Of a stretch of DNA of 49,972 bases, positions 1-10,712 are shown in pieces. The notes under the pieces were generated by a model that was not told the origin of the DNA, did not search any database, and was given only the letters and a program-made list of their open reading frames with translations. Within the stretch, counting starts at the first letter, position 1. Each line of letters begins with the position of its first letter. The translations under genes were made by a program, and so were the position numbers. This DNA is from Haplomitrium mnioides (taxonomy: Eukaryota > Marchantiophyta > Haplomitriopsida > Calobryales), in assembly GCA_049999725.1 (NCBI GenBank), contig JBNGIS010017718.1:1-49972 (forward strand). Direction: 5' to 3'.

Positions 1-125
1 CCCCCCTTTCCTTTTCTCTCCTTTCTTCCCCTCTCTTTCTTTTTAACTCTTCCCTTTCTCTTCTCTTCTTCCTTTTCTTTCTTTTTCCTTCTTTCTTCTC
101 CCCTTCTCTTTTTTCTTCCCCTTCA
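1..125. repeat. Polypyrimidine tract (C/T almost only)
   Basis: The first ~125 bases of the plus strand are nearly pure C and T, then the composition switches to purine-rich DNA. A similar pyrimidine-to-purine switch occurs at about 19300-19400 inside the LTR element. The two may occupy the same position in related repeats, but I could not align them beyond composition. Confidence 0.6.
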
Positions 126-1735
126 TGTTTTCGTCTTGCTTCCCTTCCTTTACCCCTTTTGTCATCACCGCGCAGTTGGAGGGGCAAGGGATAGAGTAAG
201 GAGGATCAAATGCACATGGGGAGGAATCGGTTAGGAGTTGGAGAGGAAGTGGATCGAATGCAGGCCTGAGAGAACTGGATCGCGCCAGGGTGAGGAGGAT
301 TGAATTGTGAGAGCAAGGCAGGGAAAGTGAAGCACATGCAGTGGCAGGAGGAAGGATTCATTGCAGGCTGAAGGACAAGATTTATGAGCATGGAGGAGGT
401 GGATTCGAAGGATTTTGCGAGGGGAATGTCATTGCAGGCACAGAGGGTAGGTTGAAATCACGCAAGTTGAGAGGGAAGTCGATCGTCGATTGAGGACATG
501 GATCATGGCTAGAGAGGAAGAGGATCAAATGCGAGGGCAAGGACGTTTAATCGTCGAGCTACAGAGAGGAATTAATTGCGCGAGGAGGGATTGTATGCAC
601 AGGAGGACATGATTGATGAGCAGGGTATGATTTTGATAGTCGAGCTGGATTGCAGGGGGATAATTTTTCATGACAGAGAATCAAATTTGTAGGAAGGGAA
701 TGGCCAAGGAGAGATAGAAATCAAGTGAAGGATGGGGAGGACACGGCCAGGAAGAATTGAGCATAGGAGTCAGAAGAGGAAATCGATCGAAATTTGAGGA
801 TAGGATCGATTGAAGAGAGGGGGGAGTGAGGATAGTACCGAGAGAGTGAGACGAGGATGTATGCGTAGGAGGATTGAATCGAGGGAGCCAGGGAAGGATG
901 GTGCCAATATGACCTACTATGGTGTTGATGCTTTTGATGTGCAATCCAATCAGGTGGTGTGATTTTTGGGAGGAGCTACCATGCTTGCCTCCGGAGGAGC
1001 AGGGCATATATATCCAAGCACAGAGGGACAAAGAATCGATCGCAAGGATAGGAAGAGAAATGAACCGTTGTGGGAGTTGGATTTCTTCTCACCTGATAAA
1101 CAATGTCGAGAAAAGAGAGAGTTGGCTGGGAGTGAAAAGAAGGCCAACAAAGCATATGTTGACTATCAAGCAGAAAGATCAAACAAATGGAGTTCTACGA
1201 TGATCAAATCAGATTGGACCTTTTTCGAGAGATAAATATTTCAAGCAAGAGTTGGAAGAGGAGAGGAGGGCAGCTATGAATGTGAAAACTAATCAGGATC
1301 GGATGAGACAGATAATCGAGGCAGAGGAGATTAGAAAGAAGTCACTTAAGGAGAGTCAAGACTGGGCACTGAGGCAGGCTGATGCTCGCCAAAACATGCG
1401 CTTGGAGGGATTGAATCCCACGAACCGTCGCTAGAGGAATTGAACGCACTAGGAGAGGGAGTGAATCAAAGGGGGAGAGGAGAATGAAAAGGACATGCTT
1501 TGAGGGAGAGGATTTCGTCGATCGCAAGTACAGGATGGCAAAGAGAGATCAACAGCCAGATGCGAGAAGGAGCTACCCAAAAAAGGGGGAATAAAAATAA
1601 AAGGACAAATGAAATAACTAACTAAGTCTAAAGCATAAAAAAAGAAAAAAAAAACCAAAGTCAAATTTATGAGGCATTAAATAGAAAAAGGCCCTCTAAA
1701 ACCTAGCTCTAAACTTTGCTAAGGAAAGCGGGATT
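126..1735. other. Purine-rich (GA-biased) region without a recognised gene
   Basis: The plus strand is strongly enriched in G and A, with loosely recurring motifs such as gaggattgaat and gaggatcaaatg. Open frames are short (the longest is about 116 codons) and resemble no family I know. A 60-codon frame at 1252-1434 is rich in Glu, Arg and Lys, which is expected from the base composition alone. The texture is like that of 8030-8800 and 19380-19600, both inside LTR-type insertions, so this is probably the interior or LTR of a related, unbounded element. That is inference from composition. Confidence 0.4.
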
Positions 1736-1804
1736 GTCGATTGCCAAAACATGGGAAGACCTTCAATTTGGCTGAAACTAAGGATAGTATTTACCTTAGT
1801 TAAT

Positions 1805-1938
1805 GGAGATAAGGAGTTTGGCCAAAAAGTTAGGGGCTTCAAATTAGGATTATTATATTAGTTAACCATATGGAGATAAGGAGTTTGGCCAAAAAGTTAG
1901 AGGCCTTCAAATTAGGACTATTATATTAGTTAACCATG
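1805..1938. repeat. Tandem duplication, 67-bp unit, two copies
   Basis: Two adjacent copies start at ggagataaggag (1805 and 1872). Each runs through the gagtttggccaaaaagtt segment and the ttatattagttaacca segment. They differ at a few positions. No coding role is visible. Confidence 0.8.
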
Positions 1939-2039
1939 ACTAAATTTAGGGTTAAAGTTAGTTGTAGAGAAAGTGGCCAAGTCAAATGAGACAATGCATT
2001 AAATTCGGTTCTTGTTACCTTTCTCCTATGAGGGTATAT

Positions 2040-3400
2040 CCTTCAACGGGGGCTCATTGTAAGGGGATCCTTTTGTTGATGCTTTTTTTTCATCGAGTTG
2101 GGAAGCAAATGGAGGAGGAAGGCGCTAGGAGCGAATGAGAGACAAGGCGAGTGTGGTTTTATGCTGGCCAGTGAGGTTACTTCCGACAGACAAGAGGAGG
2201 GCTTTGGTTGATGAAGGAGACTCACTCCTCAAATTTTTCTTGTACACAATTTCACTTCTTCAACAATTGTACTCGTGGCATTTTAGGCCTCTACCTTTCT
2301 TGGGAGGACAACCAAGGAGGATACCCCCTCTGGAGCCAAGAAAGGTGAGCTCAACAATCGTTGAGTAAAGAATTTGTTGGGGCAATCTAGGCCAAGGGTT
2401 CAATCTCATGAATTTTGTGAGAACTTGAAGAGTCTTGGTGAGGTATGCTCCCATGAGAAGAGTAAGGAGGCAAAATTGGGCAGCAAGGTGGAGTCGGGTG
2501 CAACCGATGTTTGAGAGAAGCACCTCTCTGGTGAGGGAGTTAAAGATACACCTTTTGTAGGGTAGAAGATAAACTCTCTCGACTGAATGGGTGTGTGAGC
2601 AATTGGTGGTGGTAAGAGAAAGGGGGCAGCCAACAATCGAGGGCAGCAGACAAGAATTTCGAGTTTGTAGGAGGTGGAAGAGCCAACTGATCCGAAGACA
2701 ACGACTGAAATCAACAATGGAGCAGTTTGTGGGGGTAACAAGAAGGACCAAAATAATCAAAGGAGGACCTCTAGCCACCAGTAATCCAAGGGCAGCACTG
2801 ACCGAAAAAGAGGACATCAAGATCACGCAAATTCCTGATTTCAGGAATTGGTAATGTCATACCAAGGGTTCTTTTTGATCCTGTGGTTTTTGGGTGTGTA
2901 TTTTCAGCGTGTAGATAATCTGAATTTTGTAATAGGGTTAGGAAAGGCAAGTGAAAAAACTCAAAACATTGCTAGAGAAAATAGGCTCTCATTTATTAGC
3001 ATAGATTCAAAATTCTGTTTTCGGTAGTCAATTTCAGCATAGGAGAGAGGAAGAGTGAGGGCTAGGGACAGATTTCGGTTGCTGAGAATCTGTAATCACA
3101 GATCTGGACCTGGTACCAAGGAAGGGTCTGACCTGTATTCCTGTACTCCAAAGACCAGCCACCTTTTCCTGGGGGTGAGCAAGAGTAAAGCGGAGTAAAA
3201 GCTCCTTTTTGGTCTCTCAAAACTCTGAGATAGACCTGGACCAGTTTGCAAGTGATGAGGAAAGCAAGGAGGAGAGCATAAGCCTGAACCAAACCAGTCC
3301 AACACCCTCCTAAAACGCTCAAATTGACAACGCTGTGTCAGTCCCTCCCACAACAAGTATCCCATAAACCTTTATTTCGGTGCCTGCGGTGACATGGGGT
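2040..3400. other. Stretch with no recognised gene
   Basis: Purine-rich until about 2850, then mixed. The longest open frame (2260-2826, minus, 188 codons) is rich in Leu, Ser and Cys, as expected on the pyrimidine-rich strand, and has no recognisable motif. A perfect hairpin with 9-bp arms (AATTCCTGA, 2-nt loop) lies at 2830-2849. I see no tRNA, rRNA or convincing exon. Confidence 0.4.
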
Positions 3401-3499
3401 TGTTTTTTCAGCATAGCACCCTAGCGGCAGGGCCAACAATGTGCAAAAGAGGGGACCTTCATGAAATGAAACCAAAGAAAGAAGACACGGATACAAGAT

Positions 3500-3825
3500 A
3501 GTTCACTTGATGAAGATACTTCCCAATAGAGAAGCATTATTTTAATATACATGGAGAAAATCTCCTCTTACATTACATCGCGATCACAACCTCGATATTC
3601 TCTTTGCACTCAAAGGGATGATCAGCTCAACAAAAAATATGGAGCATTCTGCATTGGTCTTTAAAGTCTTCTCAATGACAAAATTTGTCACATAAAAAGG
3701 GGCTTGTGTTGGTGACACACGACAATCCTTTAAAACAACTAAACTAACAAAATCTTGGCTATCATAGTTATAAATTGCAAAATGTTAGCTATTGTGTACA
3801 ACAACAAAAAATAAACTTCCAACAC
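3500..3825 (-). repeat. Probable copia 3' LTR (lower limit uncertain)
   Basis: On the minus strand TGTTGGAAG at 3825 directly follows the RNase H end and a short purine-rich tract, as expected for the start of a 3' LTR. The segment is AT-rich and non-coding. No partner LTR is present, so its length cannot be fixed by comparison. Confidence 0.45.
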
Positions 3826-3839
3826 TCCTACTTATTGCA

Positions 3840-5950
3840 TGTTTTTGTACATCCCTATATTTTATCAACTTGAAATGCCTTTCTTAGGGCAATATCTTGG
3901 TAAGAACATCAACTACCATCTCCTCTAACACACAATATTTTTGTTCCACTTTATTTCCAATCAAATCTCTTATGAATTGAGATTGGATATCAATGTGTTT
4001 TGTCCTTGGATGGTGAACTGGGTTGATATCCTGTTTCATACATTCTTGGTTTTCATACTCCATTGTCGTTGATGTACCTTACTTGAATCCAATTTCATCA
4101 AGAAATTTGCGTACCCACACAGTTTATTTACTAGTACGCACCAATGCTATGTACTCAACTTTGGTGGTTTAAAAGGTAGTGGTTTTCTATAGTTTGATGC
4201 TCTAAGAGATGGCTCTAAGAGATAGCTCCATCTCCCATAGTAAAAACATATCCAAAAGAGGATCTCTTTTTCTTTTGTTCTCCTCTTCAATTTGCATCAC
4301 AGTAGCTAGTGATTGTAATCCCTTGACCACCACGATAGGTGATGCCAAAATCTTTTGTGCCCTTTAAGTGCCTTCCAGTGCTACAAGCATGGGTTTTTCA
4401 TGAGCCTACTCAAAGCTCCCATTGAATTTGCGAGGTCTAACCTTGTTTCTAGCATGGTATACATTGGTTTCCCGATAGCACATGTGTATAAAACCTTTGC
4501 CATTTATGCCTTCTTTTTTTCATCCTTTGCTTTCATTTCTTTCGCTAGCTTGCAATAAGTTTCAAAAGGTGTAATTGCAAGCTTTGCTTCTTCAATTTGG
4601 AAGTCCCTCAAAATTAAATCAATGAACCCTCGTTGATTGAGTTTAATGCTTCTTGCAACCATGTCTCTAGTGACATGTATCTCCAAGATATAGTGTACTT
4701 CTCCAAAGTCCACCACCCAAGTGGGACTCAAACCATGCTTCACATTTGAAACAAATTCAAATCATCACTAAATAACAACAAGTCATCCATGTACACAGTG
4801 ACTACAATGATTGAACCCTTTACCTTTGAGTAGTATACACTATGATTGGATGGGCATCTAAAATATCCATTACTTTCCAATTACTTGTCTATCTTCTCAT
4901 ACCTTTCTCTTGAGGACTATTTTGGTTCACACAAAGACTTCTAAACGAGAAACACCTTGTCTTCCTTACTAGGTGCTAGCAAAGTTGTTCTATATATATC
5001 TCTTTTATAAGGTTACTACTCATAAAAGTTGACATCACATCCATATGATGAATTGGAAAGTTTTTCTTTGATGTTATGGCCATCAAGCAGTATATTGATG
5101 TCATTTTTACCACTTGAGCAAATGTGGTAATACAAATCAATACCTTTCTCATGTAGATTTCCCTTGGCTACCAAGTATACCTTATACTTGGTGATCTCAC
5201 TTGCAACTCCATGCTTGAACTTGAACACTCATTTGCACCCTACGGCTTTTATGCCTTTTGGTAAATTTATCAAAACCCAAGTCCCATTCTTAATCTAGAA
5301 TTGGAACTCTTCTTTTGTAGCTTTTTCGCATTACTTTGCATCATCTCATTTTATACCATGTCTTAGGTAGGTTGGTTCTTGCTCGAGAGTGACATTTGTC
5401 TTACCTTCTTCCAAACAATTGGTTTTGAAGCCTTTGTCACCTTCTCAAAGATTATAATGCCACCTCCTTGATTTTTTCAAATTCCTCTAAGCTAACTAGT
5501 CTTTCTCTTATACCTTGGTGGCCAAAAGATTTACCCAACTCTTTATCGCTTAGAGAGGTGTGCAGAACATTTGAAGAGGTCCTTAGAAAGATAGAGATGG
5601 TAGGGGTTGAATCTACATCCACTCCTTTACCTACCTCTTGCTTGTTGAAAATGACATCTCTGCTCCTTATTATCTTGTTTGTGTCTAGATTAGGGCTATA
5701 CAGCCAATAGGCCTTTCCTCCTTCATTGTATCTAAAAAAGATACATTTTGTTGCCTTAGGTTCTACCTTCATACAAAGTGTGCTCAGAACCAATGCATGT
5801 GAATCTTACCCAAAAAACTTTGAGATGCTTCACTAAAGGTTGAACACTTTTCCAAGCTTGCCAATGGGTCATGTCTTCAACACCTTTTGTGAGGCTGATA
5901 TTCTACAAATAAAAAGCTATAGCTGCTGCCTCTACCTAAAACTTTGTTGG
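3840..5950 (-). pseudogene. copia polyprotein fragment (integrase C-end, RT, RNase H)
   Basis: Frames at 5452-5793 carry the typical end of copia integrase (KATKCIFFRY, then SRDVIF). 5016-5228 carries the RT start (YKVYLVAKGN, then DVNFYE in place of DVKTAFL). The RT active-site YMDD is readable at 4782-4793. 4504-4743 has the later RT segment (LNQRGFIDLILRDFQ). RNase H sequence near 3960-4110 includes NPVHHPRTKHIDIQ. The reading frame is broken by several stops and shifts, so no full protein can be made. The family and order are seen directly; the loss of function is inferred from the breaks. Confidence 0.8.
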
Positions 5951-5974
5951 AAATGGATATTTTTTTGTTGTATA

Positions 5975-6007
5975 TAGTCATAACTAATAGATCATTAGTT
6001 ATGACTA
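5975..6007. repeat. Perfect 14-bp inverted repeat (hairpin)
   Basis: Arms TAGTCATAACTAAT (5975-5988) and ATTAGTTATGACTA (5994-6007) are perfect complements around the 5-base spacer AGATC. It sits at the truncated edge of the copia element. No T-run follows, so it is not an obvious terminator. It could be the end of a miniature inverted-repeat element or a breakpoint scar. Confidence 0.75.
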
Positions 6008-6210
6008 AGATAGTCATATTAGCTTTTCATTTATTTGTTAATGAGGGACATCTATCATACATGGCCCTTTTTGATAAATGCATTATAAATAAGGAAGGTA
6101 GTCGCAAAGCACTTGCAATGTGCTCTTAAAGTTCAGGAAGGTTTTTTTTATCACAAGCACATGTGACATGTGCTTAGATGATCACAAATGCCTCTACTAG
6201 GCAACTCTTA

Positions 6211-6286
6211 TGCATGATCATTTACTTGATGCACCTATTGTTTTGAAATGCATGATCATTTATTTGATGCACCATTGTTTTGAAAC
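6211..6286. repeat. Tandem duplication, 38-bp unit
   Basis: Two copies beginning tgcatgatcattta at 6211 and 6249, each ending in a cattgttttgaaa-like segment. The rest of 6008-6640 is AT-rich with no recognised gene. Confidence 0.75.
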
Positions 6287-6639
6287 AAGAGCTCATTTGT
6301 ATGCAGCACAAGCTACATTCTTGTGAAGTATCTATTCATTCTTAGTAGCAAATTAACCCCAACATTAAGAAATGTTTGTAATGTCTCGTCTGCCTTTATA
6401 TCTAGATAAAGGTCCATCGATAACGCTAAATATCAACATCACATACATCATCCAATTAACCTCCTTGTTTTGCACATCATGATTTCTAGAGTTCTTTTTT
6501 TTTTTGCAAATCGCAACTCCGCATGCCAACAACCCACATTCTACATATTGCAATTTTATGTGTCTCTCTTGAACGTCGATATTCTCAACTCTTCACATGG
6601 ATTTTGTTTTTACTTTCCAATAGGTTTTGGGCTACAAGC

Positions 6640-7420
6640 TGAGTTTGACATTCGGAGCATCGTCCAAAAATTTGGAGAAGATGACTTTCATCTTTGGAGG
6701 TTTGTTGTTGGTTTGAATCTTGTGTGTGTTGAGAGTTATGGCAAGCTTAAGAATTGTTGTTACTATTTGTGACTTTAAGTACACACAAGGTTTGTTGTTG
6801 TTGACTTGAATCATGTACACAGATTGACTCAAAAAGAGCATAGGAATTGTTGTTGTTGTTTGTGACCCTATGAGCACATAGGGTTTGTTGCTATTGGTTT
6901 GAATCTTATGCACACATAGAGCTAAAATGAGCCTAGAAATTGTTGTTGTTATCTTTGACCCTATGCTCACATATGGTTTGATATTTTTGGTTGGAATCCT
7001 ATGCGTGAAAGTAGTCTAACATAGTCTAGGAATGTTTGTGTTTGTGATCCTAAGTATATGTAGGGTTTGTTATGGATGGTTTAAATTCTATAAGCTCATA
7101 GACTCAAAGCGAGTCAATCAGCAATTGATGTTGTTGATGACCATATGCACTCATAGAGTTTGTTATTGTTGTTTGGAATCCTTTACACGCTTTGAGTCCA
7201 AGTGCATTTAGGGTTTGTTATTGTTGTTGCTCATTAAAGATTTCAAGTGCAAGCAGATTCATTTTTATTTTTCCTCTTTTTACTAAAAACTATTTTGTTG
7301 AGCTTTGAACCCTTCGTGCACTAGACACTCCTCCCAACCTCTCTAAAAATTTTCAACTACAATACTCGTCTTCTAGAAATATTAATATATTTTGATTTTT
7401 TTGGGTGGTGTATGCAAATA
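6640..7420 (+). repeat. Diverged ~100-bp repeats, probable intron of transposase-like copy A
   Basis: Several loosely repeated units contain gttgttgttg followed by segments such as ctatgagcacatagg and ttatgcacacatagag. The equivalent place in copy B (30260-31051) is an intron with related units. The block ends just before exon sequence at about 7421 that matches copy B at 31060. The intron status is inferred from that comparison. Confidence 0.5.
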
Positions 7421-7560
7421 TAATTGCCAATTATTTCTTCATCGTAGTCAAGAAATGAAAGAAAAACAAAGTTTGCAAACTATCAAAGAAAGTGTTATGT
7501 TGATCATGAGAAGTTCTTGGGCATCGTGATCAATGGTATGAATAAAAAAACAATAGCAAC
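7421..7560 (+). pseudogene. Transposase-like gene copy A, upstream piece
   Basis: Sequence from the atttcttcatcgt segment through caaactatcaaagaaagtgttatg parallels copy B at 31068-31140. In copy B this encodes the N-side of the domain carrying VIDEMDQKKT. Frameshifts and stops are already present here. The exon is cut at 7560 by the 3.14-kb insertion, and the gene resumes at 10708. The family is discussed under copy B. Confidence 0.65.
7556..7560. repeat. Target-site duplication GCAAC (left)
   Basis: This 5-bp direct repeat matches 10703-10707 and immediately flanks the TG...CA insertion. Confidence 0.75.
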
Positions 7561-8978
7561 TGTGAGAACATAGTCCCTGCAAAAGAATCAGAATCGACGT
7601 GGAGGATGCTCTTTTCGGCGCGTCAAAAATAAAGGAAAGTGTTATTTCTTGAGTTTTTCGGAAAAGTTGTGAATATGGAAAAGAAATGGAGTATAGTATA
7701 TTGTGAAGAAGAAGAAAGGGCAAAGAGGCTGTAATATAGGGTGAGAATTATTTTGAGGAAATAAAAATAAAAATAAAACCTAATCTAATTGTCGAGGGCC
7801 AGCCAGCCCCTATCTATGTTTCTATCTATCTATATTTTCTATTTTTGTTTCGATGGACATCCTGTCCAGAACATGTGCCATGGTAACTATGCCCTGAACT
7901 AGGTCCGTCCAGGGGCAGAGAAGAAAAAGGTGGTGGCCTTAGACCCCTAGGGGGGATGCCTCTCGAAAGAACAAGAGAGGGGGTTACTTTTATATATGTG
8001 CAAGTCTTTCTATGGGTGCTTATAGGACATATAGCAAGCTCTTGGTAGAATGTGAATGAGAAGGGTGCTGCGAAGCAGGATCCGCGAGGAAGATTGATAT
8101 GCAAAGCTGGTGTCGCGGGGGATCGATCTGTGAAAGGTGAAGAAAAAATTCAAGAAGAGTATGGCGCTGGAGCAATCGGATGCAAGCTGAATTGCGTTGG
8201 AGAAGCTCTTCACGGCTAAAGATGGTTAGAGCACAGAGACAGAATGTAGGAGCTACGCTGAAGAAGGAAGACTGTTCCTTGCAGAGAATTGCATGCAAGC
8301 GTGCCGCACTGGAGGGAATTAATCAAATAAAAGAAGAAAATGAAGGAGCGAGGATCCCTGTGAAGAACCTACAGAAGAAATCAATCAAACAGGAATCGAG
8401 AGAAGAATGCCACAACGGGAGGAGCAATTGAAGAAGATATCTAGGAAGGTTCTGGCTGCTGAAGATGCGATCAAAAATGGGGAGAAGATCGAATAACAAG
8501 GAAACGGAAGGCAGGTTCAAAAAAAATTTAACAAAACAAAAATTGAAAGAGGATCTATGCTCTGCTGCGAGCAACCGAATGAAGAAGATTTGAAGGAACC
8601 AAATGAAGAGGAGAGGAATCTGCTGGGGGAGGCTCTGGCTGAGAGCAATTGATCGCTGGGATTCAACAGGGGCTCGGACCGGAAGAGATCAAACAACAAA
8701 GCGAAAGGAATGCAGCGCTTGGCCGAGACTCAACAGAAGGAGATCGTTGCTCTAGAGGAAGAAAATCGATGAAACTCAAAAATTTAAACTTAAAAAGAGA
8801 AGAATGAAAAGGATGTTCCGCGAGAGTCTATGTTCTGAGGAGGGTCCGTCGTCTGTGAGGAGGGTCCATGAGTCCGAAGAAGGCTTCGGAACTCCGCTTT
8901 CCGATGTGGGGAACCCCGGTTACGGGGGATTTAGTTAAGTGTCCAAAGTGGGGATCCGAAGTGGAATCCTCGATTAAG

Positions 8979-9137
8979 ATGGTTCCGTGTGGGGATCCGT
9001 TGTGGAGATCCCAGTTTAAAAGGGTTCCGATGTGGAGTTCCGAAGTGGAATCCCCGGTTAAGATGGTTCCGTGTGGGGATCCGTTGTGGAGATCCCAGTT
9101 TAAAAGGGTTCCGATGTGGAGTTCCGAAGTGGAGAGA
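8979..9137 (+). repeat. 84-bp tandem repeat built of two 42-bp monomers, running into a gap
   Basis: Copies begin with atggttccgtgtgg at 8979 and 9063, period 84. Each 84-bp unit is two related 42-bp halves, both starting gttccg and carrying a gtgga segment and a cagtttaa- or cggttaag-type segment. The second copy is cut by the N gap, so the array may be longer and its collapse may explain the gap. Related 42-bp monomers occur at 19880-19975 and 20346-20430. Confidence 0.85.
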
Positions 9138-9237
9138 NNNNNNNNNNNNNNNNNNNNNNNNNNNNNNNNNNNNNNNNNNNNNNNNNNNNNNNNNNNNNNN
9201 NNNNNNNNNNNNNNNNNNNNNNNNNNNNNNNNNNNNN
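9138..9237. other. Assembly gap, 100 N
   Basis: Exactly 100 N, the conventional size for a gap of unknown length. It directly follows the 84-bp tandem repeat, so unresolved repeat copies are a likely cause. Frames running through it are artefacts. Confidence 0.98.
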
Positions 9238-10445
9238 GAAATGGCGACTTATTGGTGTTTTGCGCGGCAAAGGGAAAACGACCTCGAAGAGGAAGTTTAA
9301 TGGCAAAATGGTGATAAATCAGAATTACGGTATAAAAATGGGAGGTGAACTGAAAGGTCGAAAAGGGCGAAAGTTCGAAACAGACCTCCTGTGAAGTTGA
9401 AAAGTTGGAACATGAAAATTTTATTTGTAGAGTATAAGGAAGTTCGAGAATTAGTATAAGTACTAATGCGAGTAGTTAGTTCTTATTATGAGCGGAAGGC
9501 ATGTAGACAAGTTAAACGAGTTGATTTAGTTTAAGAACCACCTGTGAGTGGTTAGTTCTTATTAGGAGCCTAAGGAGAAAAAGTTAGTCTCCTGGAGGCA
9601 AATGTAAAATGTGTAAAATAGTGATTTGGCAGTTAGATTTTGCAGAATAGTGAAAGGGGTACAAGCAATTTTTCAAGCTCCTGTTCTGAAGTTCTCATTG
9701 TACATGTGTTTTGCAAGAAATATACTGAGTGTTCATGTCTGTGAGGTCTCCTGCTCATTTTTCTTTATTGCAGATTTGTGAGGAGCAGTTTGAGGATGGA
9801 GATGGATTCAGAAATTAGAGTGGGTTGATGCAACTTTTGCAGTTGGCAATTGGAAGGATCAGATAGTTTTTCATCAGGGGAGTGCATGGAGGGAGTTGCT
9901 TGAGGTGTATCTGTTGGTGGAATTGAAGTCTGAGTCTCAGATTATGATTGGGGAAGGTTTGAATGATCAATCAACTCTGTTATGAGTTCTGATCTGTCCT
10001 ATGTTTGTTAAATTTGTGAGGAGAGGACCTGCGGTGGTTTTCCAGTCAGTGGAGTCTGAGTGGGAGATTGTAGCAAAACAAGGAAGTGTTCAGGTTTGTA
10101 TGTGCCTAGGGACTAGGTGGGCATTTCAACAAATAATTGAAGTTATCGGTGGTTGGAGGCGCAGCACTTGGATGTGAGACCAGGTGGGTCGTTCCATAGC
10201 TGTGTTCTCAACGCAGAGCTCTGGGATGTCTTGGGTTGGAGTGGCCTGAGTGTCTAATTTGAGGAGAAGAGAGAGGTTGTAACAAGGGTAGGTATGGGAG
10301 TGTTGGTATGAGAATTTCAAGCGGGTTAGATAACCAGTTGCTTGGGAATTCTCTAATACAGCTTCTGTTTAAAACCAGCCTGCACAACAACTGTCTTGTT
10401 CCATAAATGTTAATCATACAGTCTGGGTAGTCTTGGGTTTGTGTC

Positions 10446-10466
10446 ATGTGTGTGTGTGTGTGTGTG
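10446..10466. repeat. (GT)n microsatellite
   Basis: A run of alternating G and T of about ten dinucleotides inside the 3.14-kb insertion. Confidence 0.85.
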
Positions 10467-10675
10467 GTTGTTGTGAAGAAGTAAGTATTTTTGTGTTTAT
10501 TGGTTCTGTGGAAGAAAAAGGTTGTCAGTCCTAGAGTGGAGAGCGGTCCATCTCTAAACTGATAGAGTGCAGTTTCATAACTCTCTAAAGAATCTGGAAA
10601 GTCGGTAAAAGTGTGTCAAGAGCGAATTTCTATATAGATCTTGCGCGGTTCGATCTCGAGTTGTTCTTTTTGGGG

Positions 10676-10712
10676 TTGGAGTGCTGCTGCTGTGCTACGA
10701 CAGCAACTCCAC
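10676..10712. repeat. Imperfect hairpin at the right end of the insertion
   Basis: ggagtgctgctg and cagcaactcc can pair across the sequence that includes the terminal CTACGACA. The stem spans the insertion boundary at 10702, so part of it is target DNA and the pairing may be fortuitous. Confidence 0.35.
10703..10707. repeat. Target-site duplication GCAAC (right)
   Basis: Matches 7556-7560. Sequence after it rejoins the copy A transposase-like exon in register with copy B. Confidence 0.75.

Larger units (their letters stand above)
3400..5960 (-). mobile_element. Ty1/copia retrotransposon, 5'-truncated and decayed
   Basis: Read on the minus strand, the order is end of integrase, reverse transcriptase, RNase H, then an LTR-like end, which is the copia order (integrase before RT). 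Gag, protease and the integrase core are absent; similarity stops near 5960. The likely 3' LTR starts at 3825 with TGTTGGAAG just after a purine-rich stretch (gcaataagtaggag), and the lower end of the LTR is uncertain. No second LTR or target duplication was found, so the left limit is approximate. Confidence 0.75.
7561..10702 (+). mobile_element. 3.14-kb TG...CA insertion (giant solo LTR or non-autonomous LTR element)
   Basis: The segment begins TGTGAGAACATAG and ends GTGCTACGACA. It is bracketed by the direct repeat GCAAC at 7556-7560 and 10703-10707. It splits the transposase-like copy A exactly where copy B is continuous (gctccacactgg, about 31199-31210), which independently supports both edges. 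TG...CA ends plus a 5-bp duplication are the hallmark of LTR-type integration. I found no second copy of the termini inside, so it is either an unusually long solo LTR or an element whose LTR pair is hidden by the 100-N gap. The interior has purine-rich DNA, a 42/84-bp repeat and a GT microsatellite, and no pol-like frame. Strand is assigned only from the TG end. Confidence 0.7.

Noticed and set aside
2260-2826. 188-codon minus-strand open frame
   Set aside because: It lies opposite purine-rich DNA, is dominated by Leu, Ser and Cys, and has no motif or supporting context. Probably a composition by-product.
6470-6772. 100-codon plus-strand frame
   Set aside because: No motif. It overlaps the start of the diverged intron-like repeats of transposase-like copy A.
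8868-9394. Open frames spanning the 100-N gap
   Set aside because: Their length is an artefact of unknown bases, and the flanks are an 84-bp tandem repeat.
7561-10702. Reading the insertion as a DNA transposon from its ends
   Set aside because: The termini match each other as inverted repeats at only about 8 of 13 positions, whereas TG...CA with a 5-bp duplication fits LTR-type integration better.
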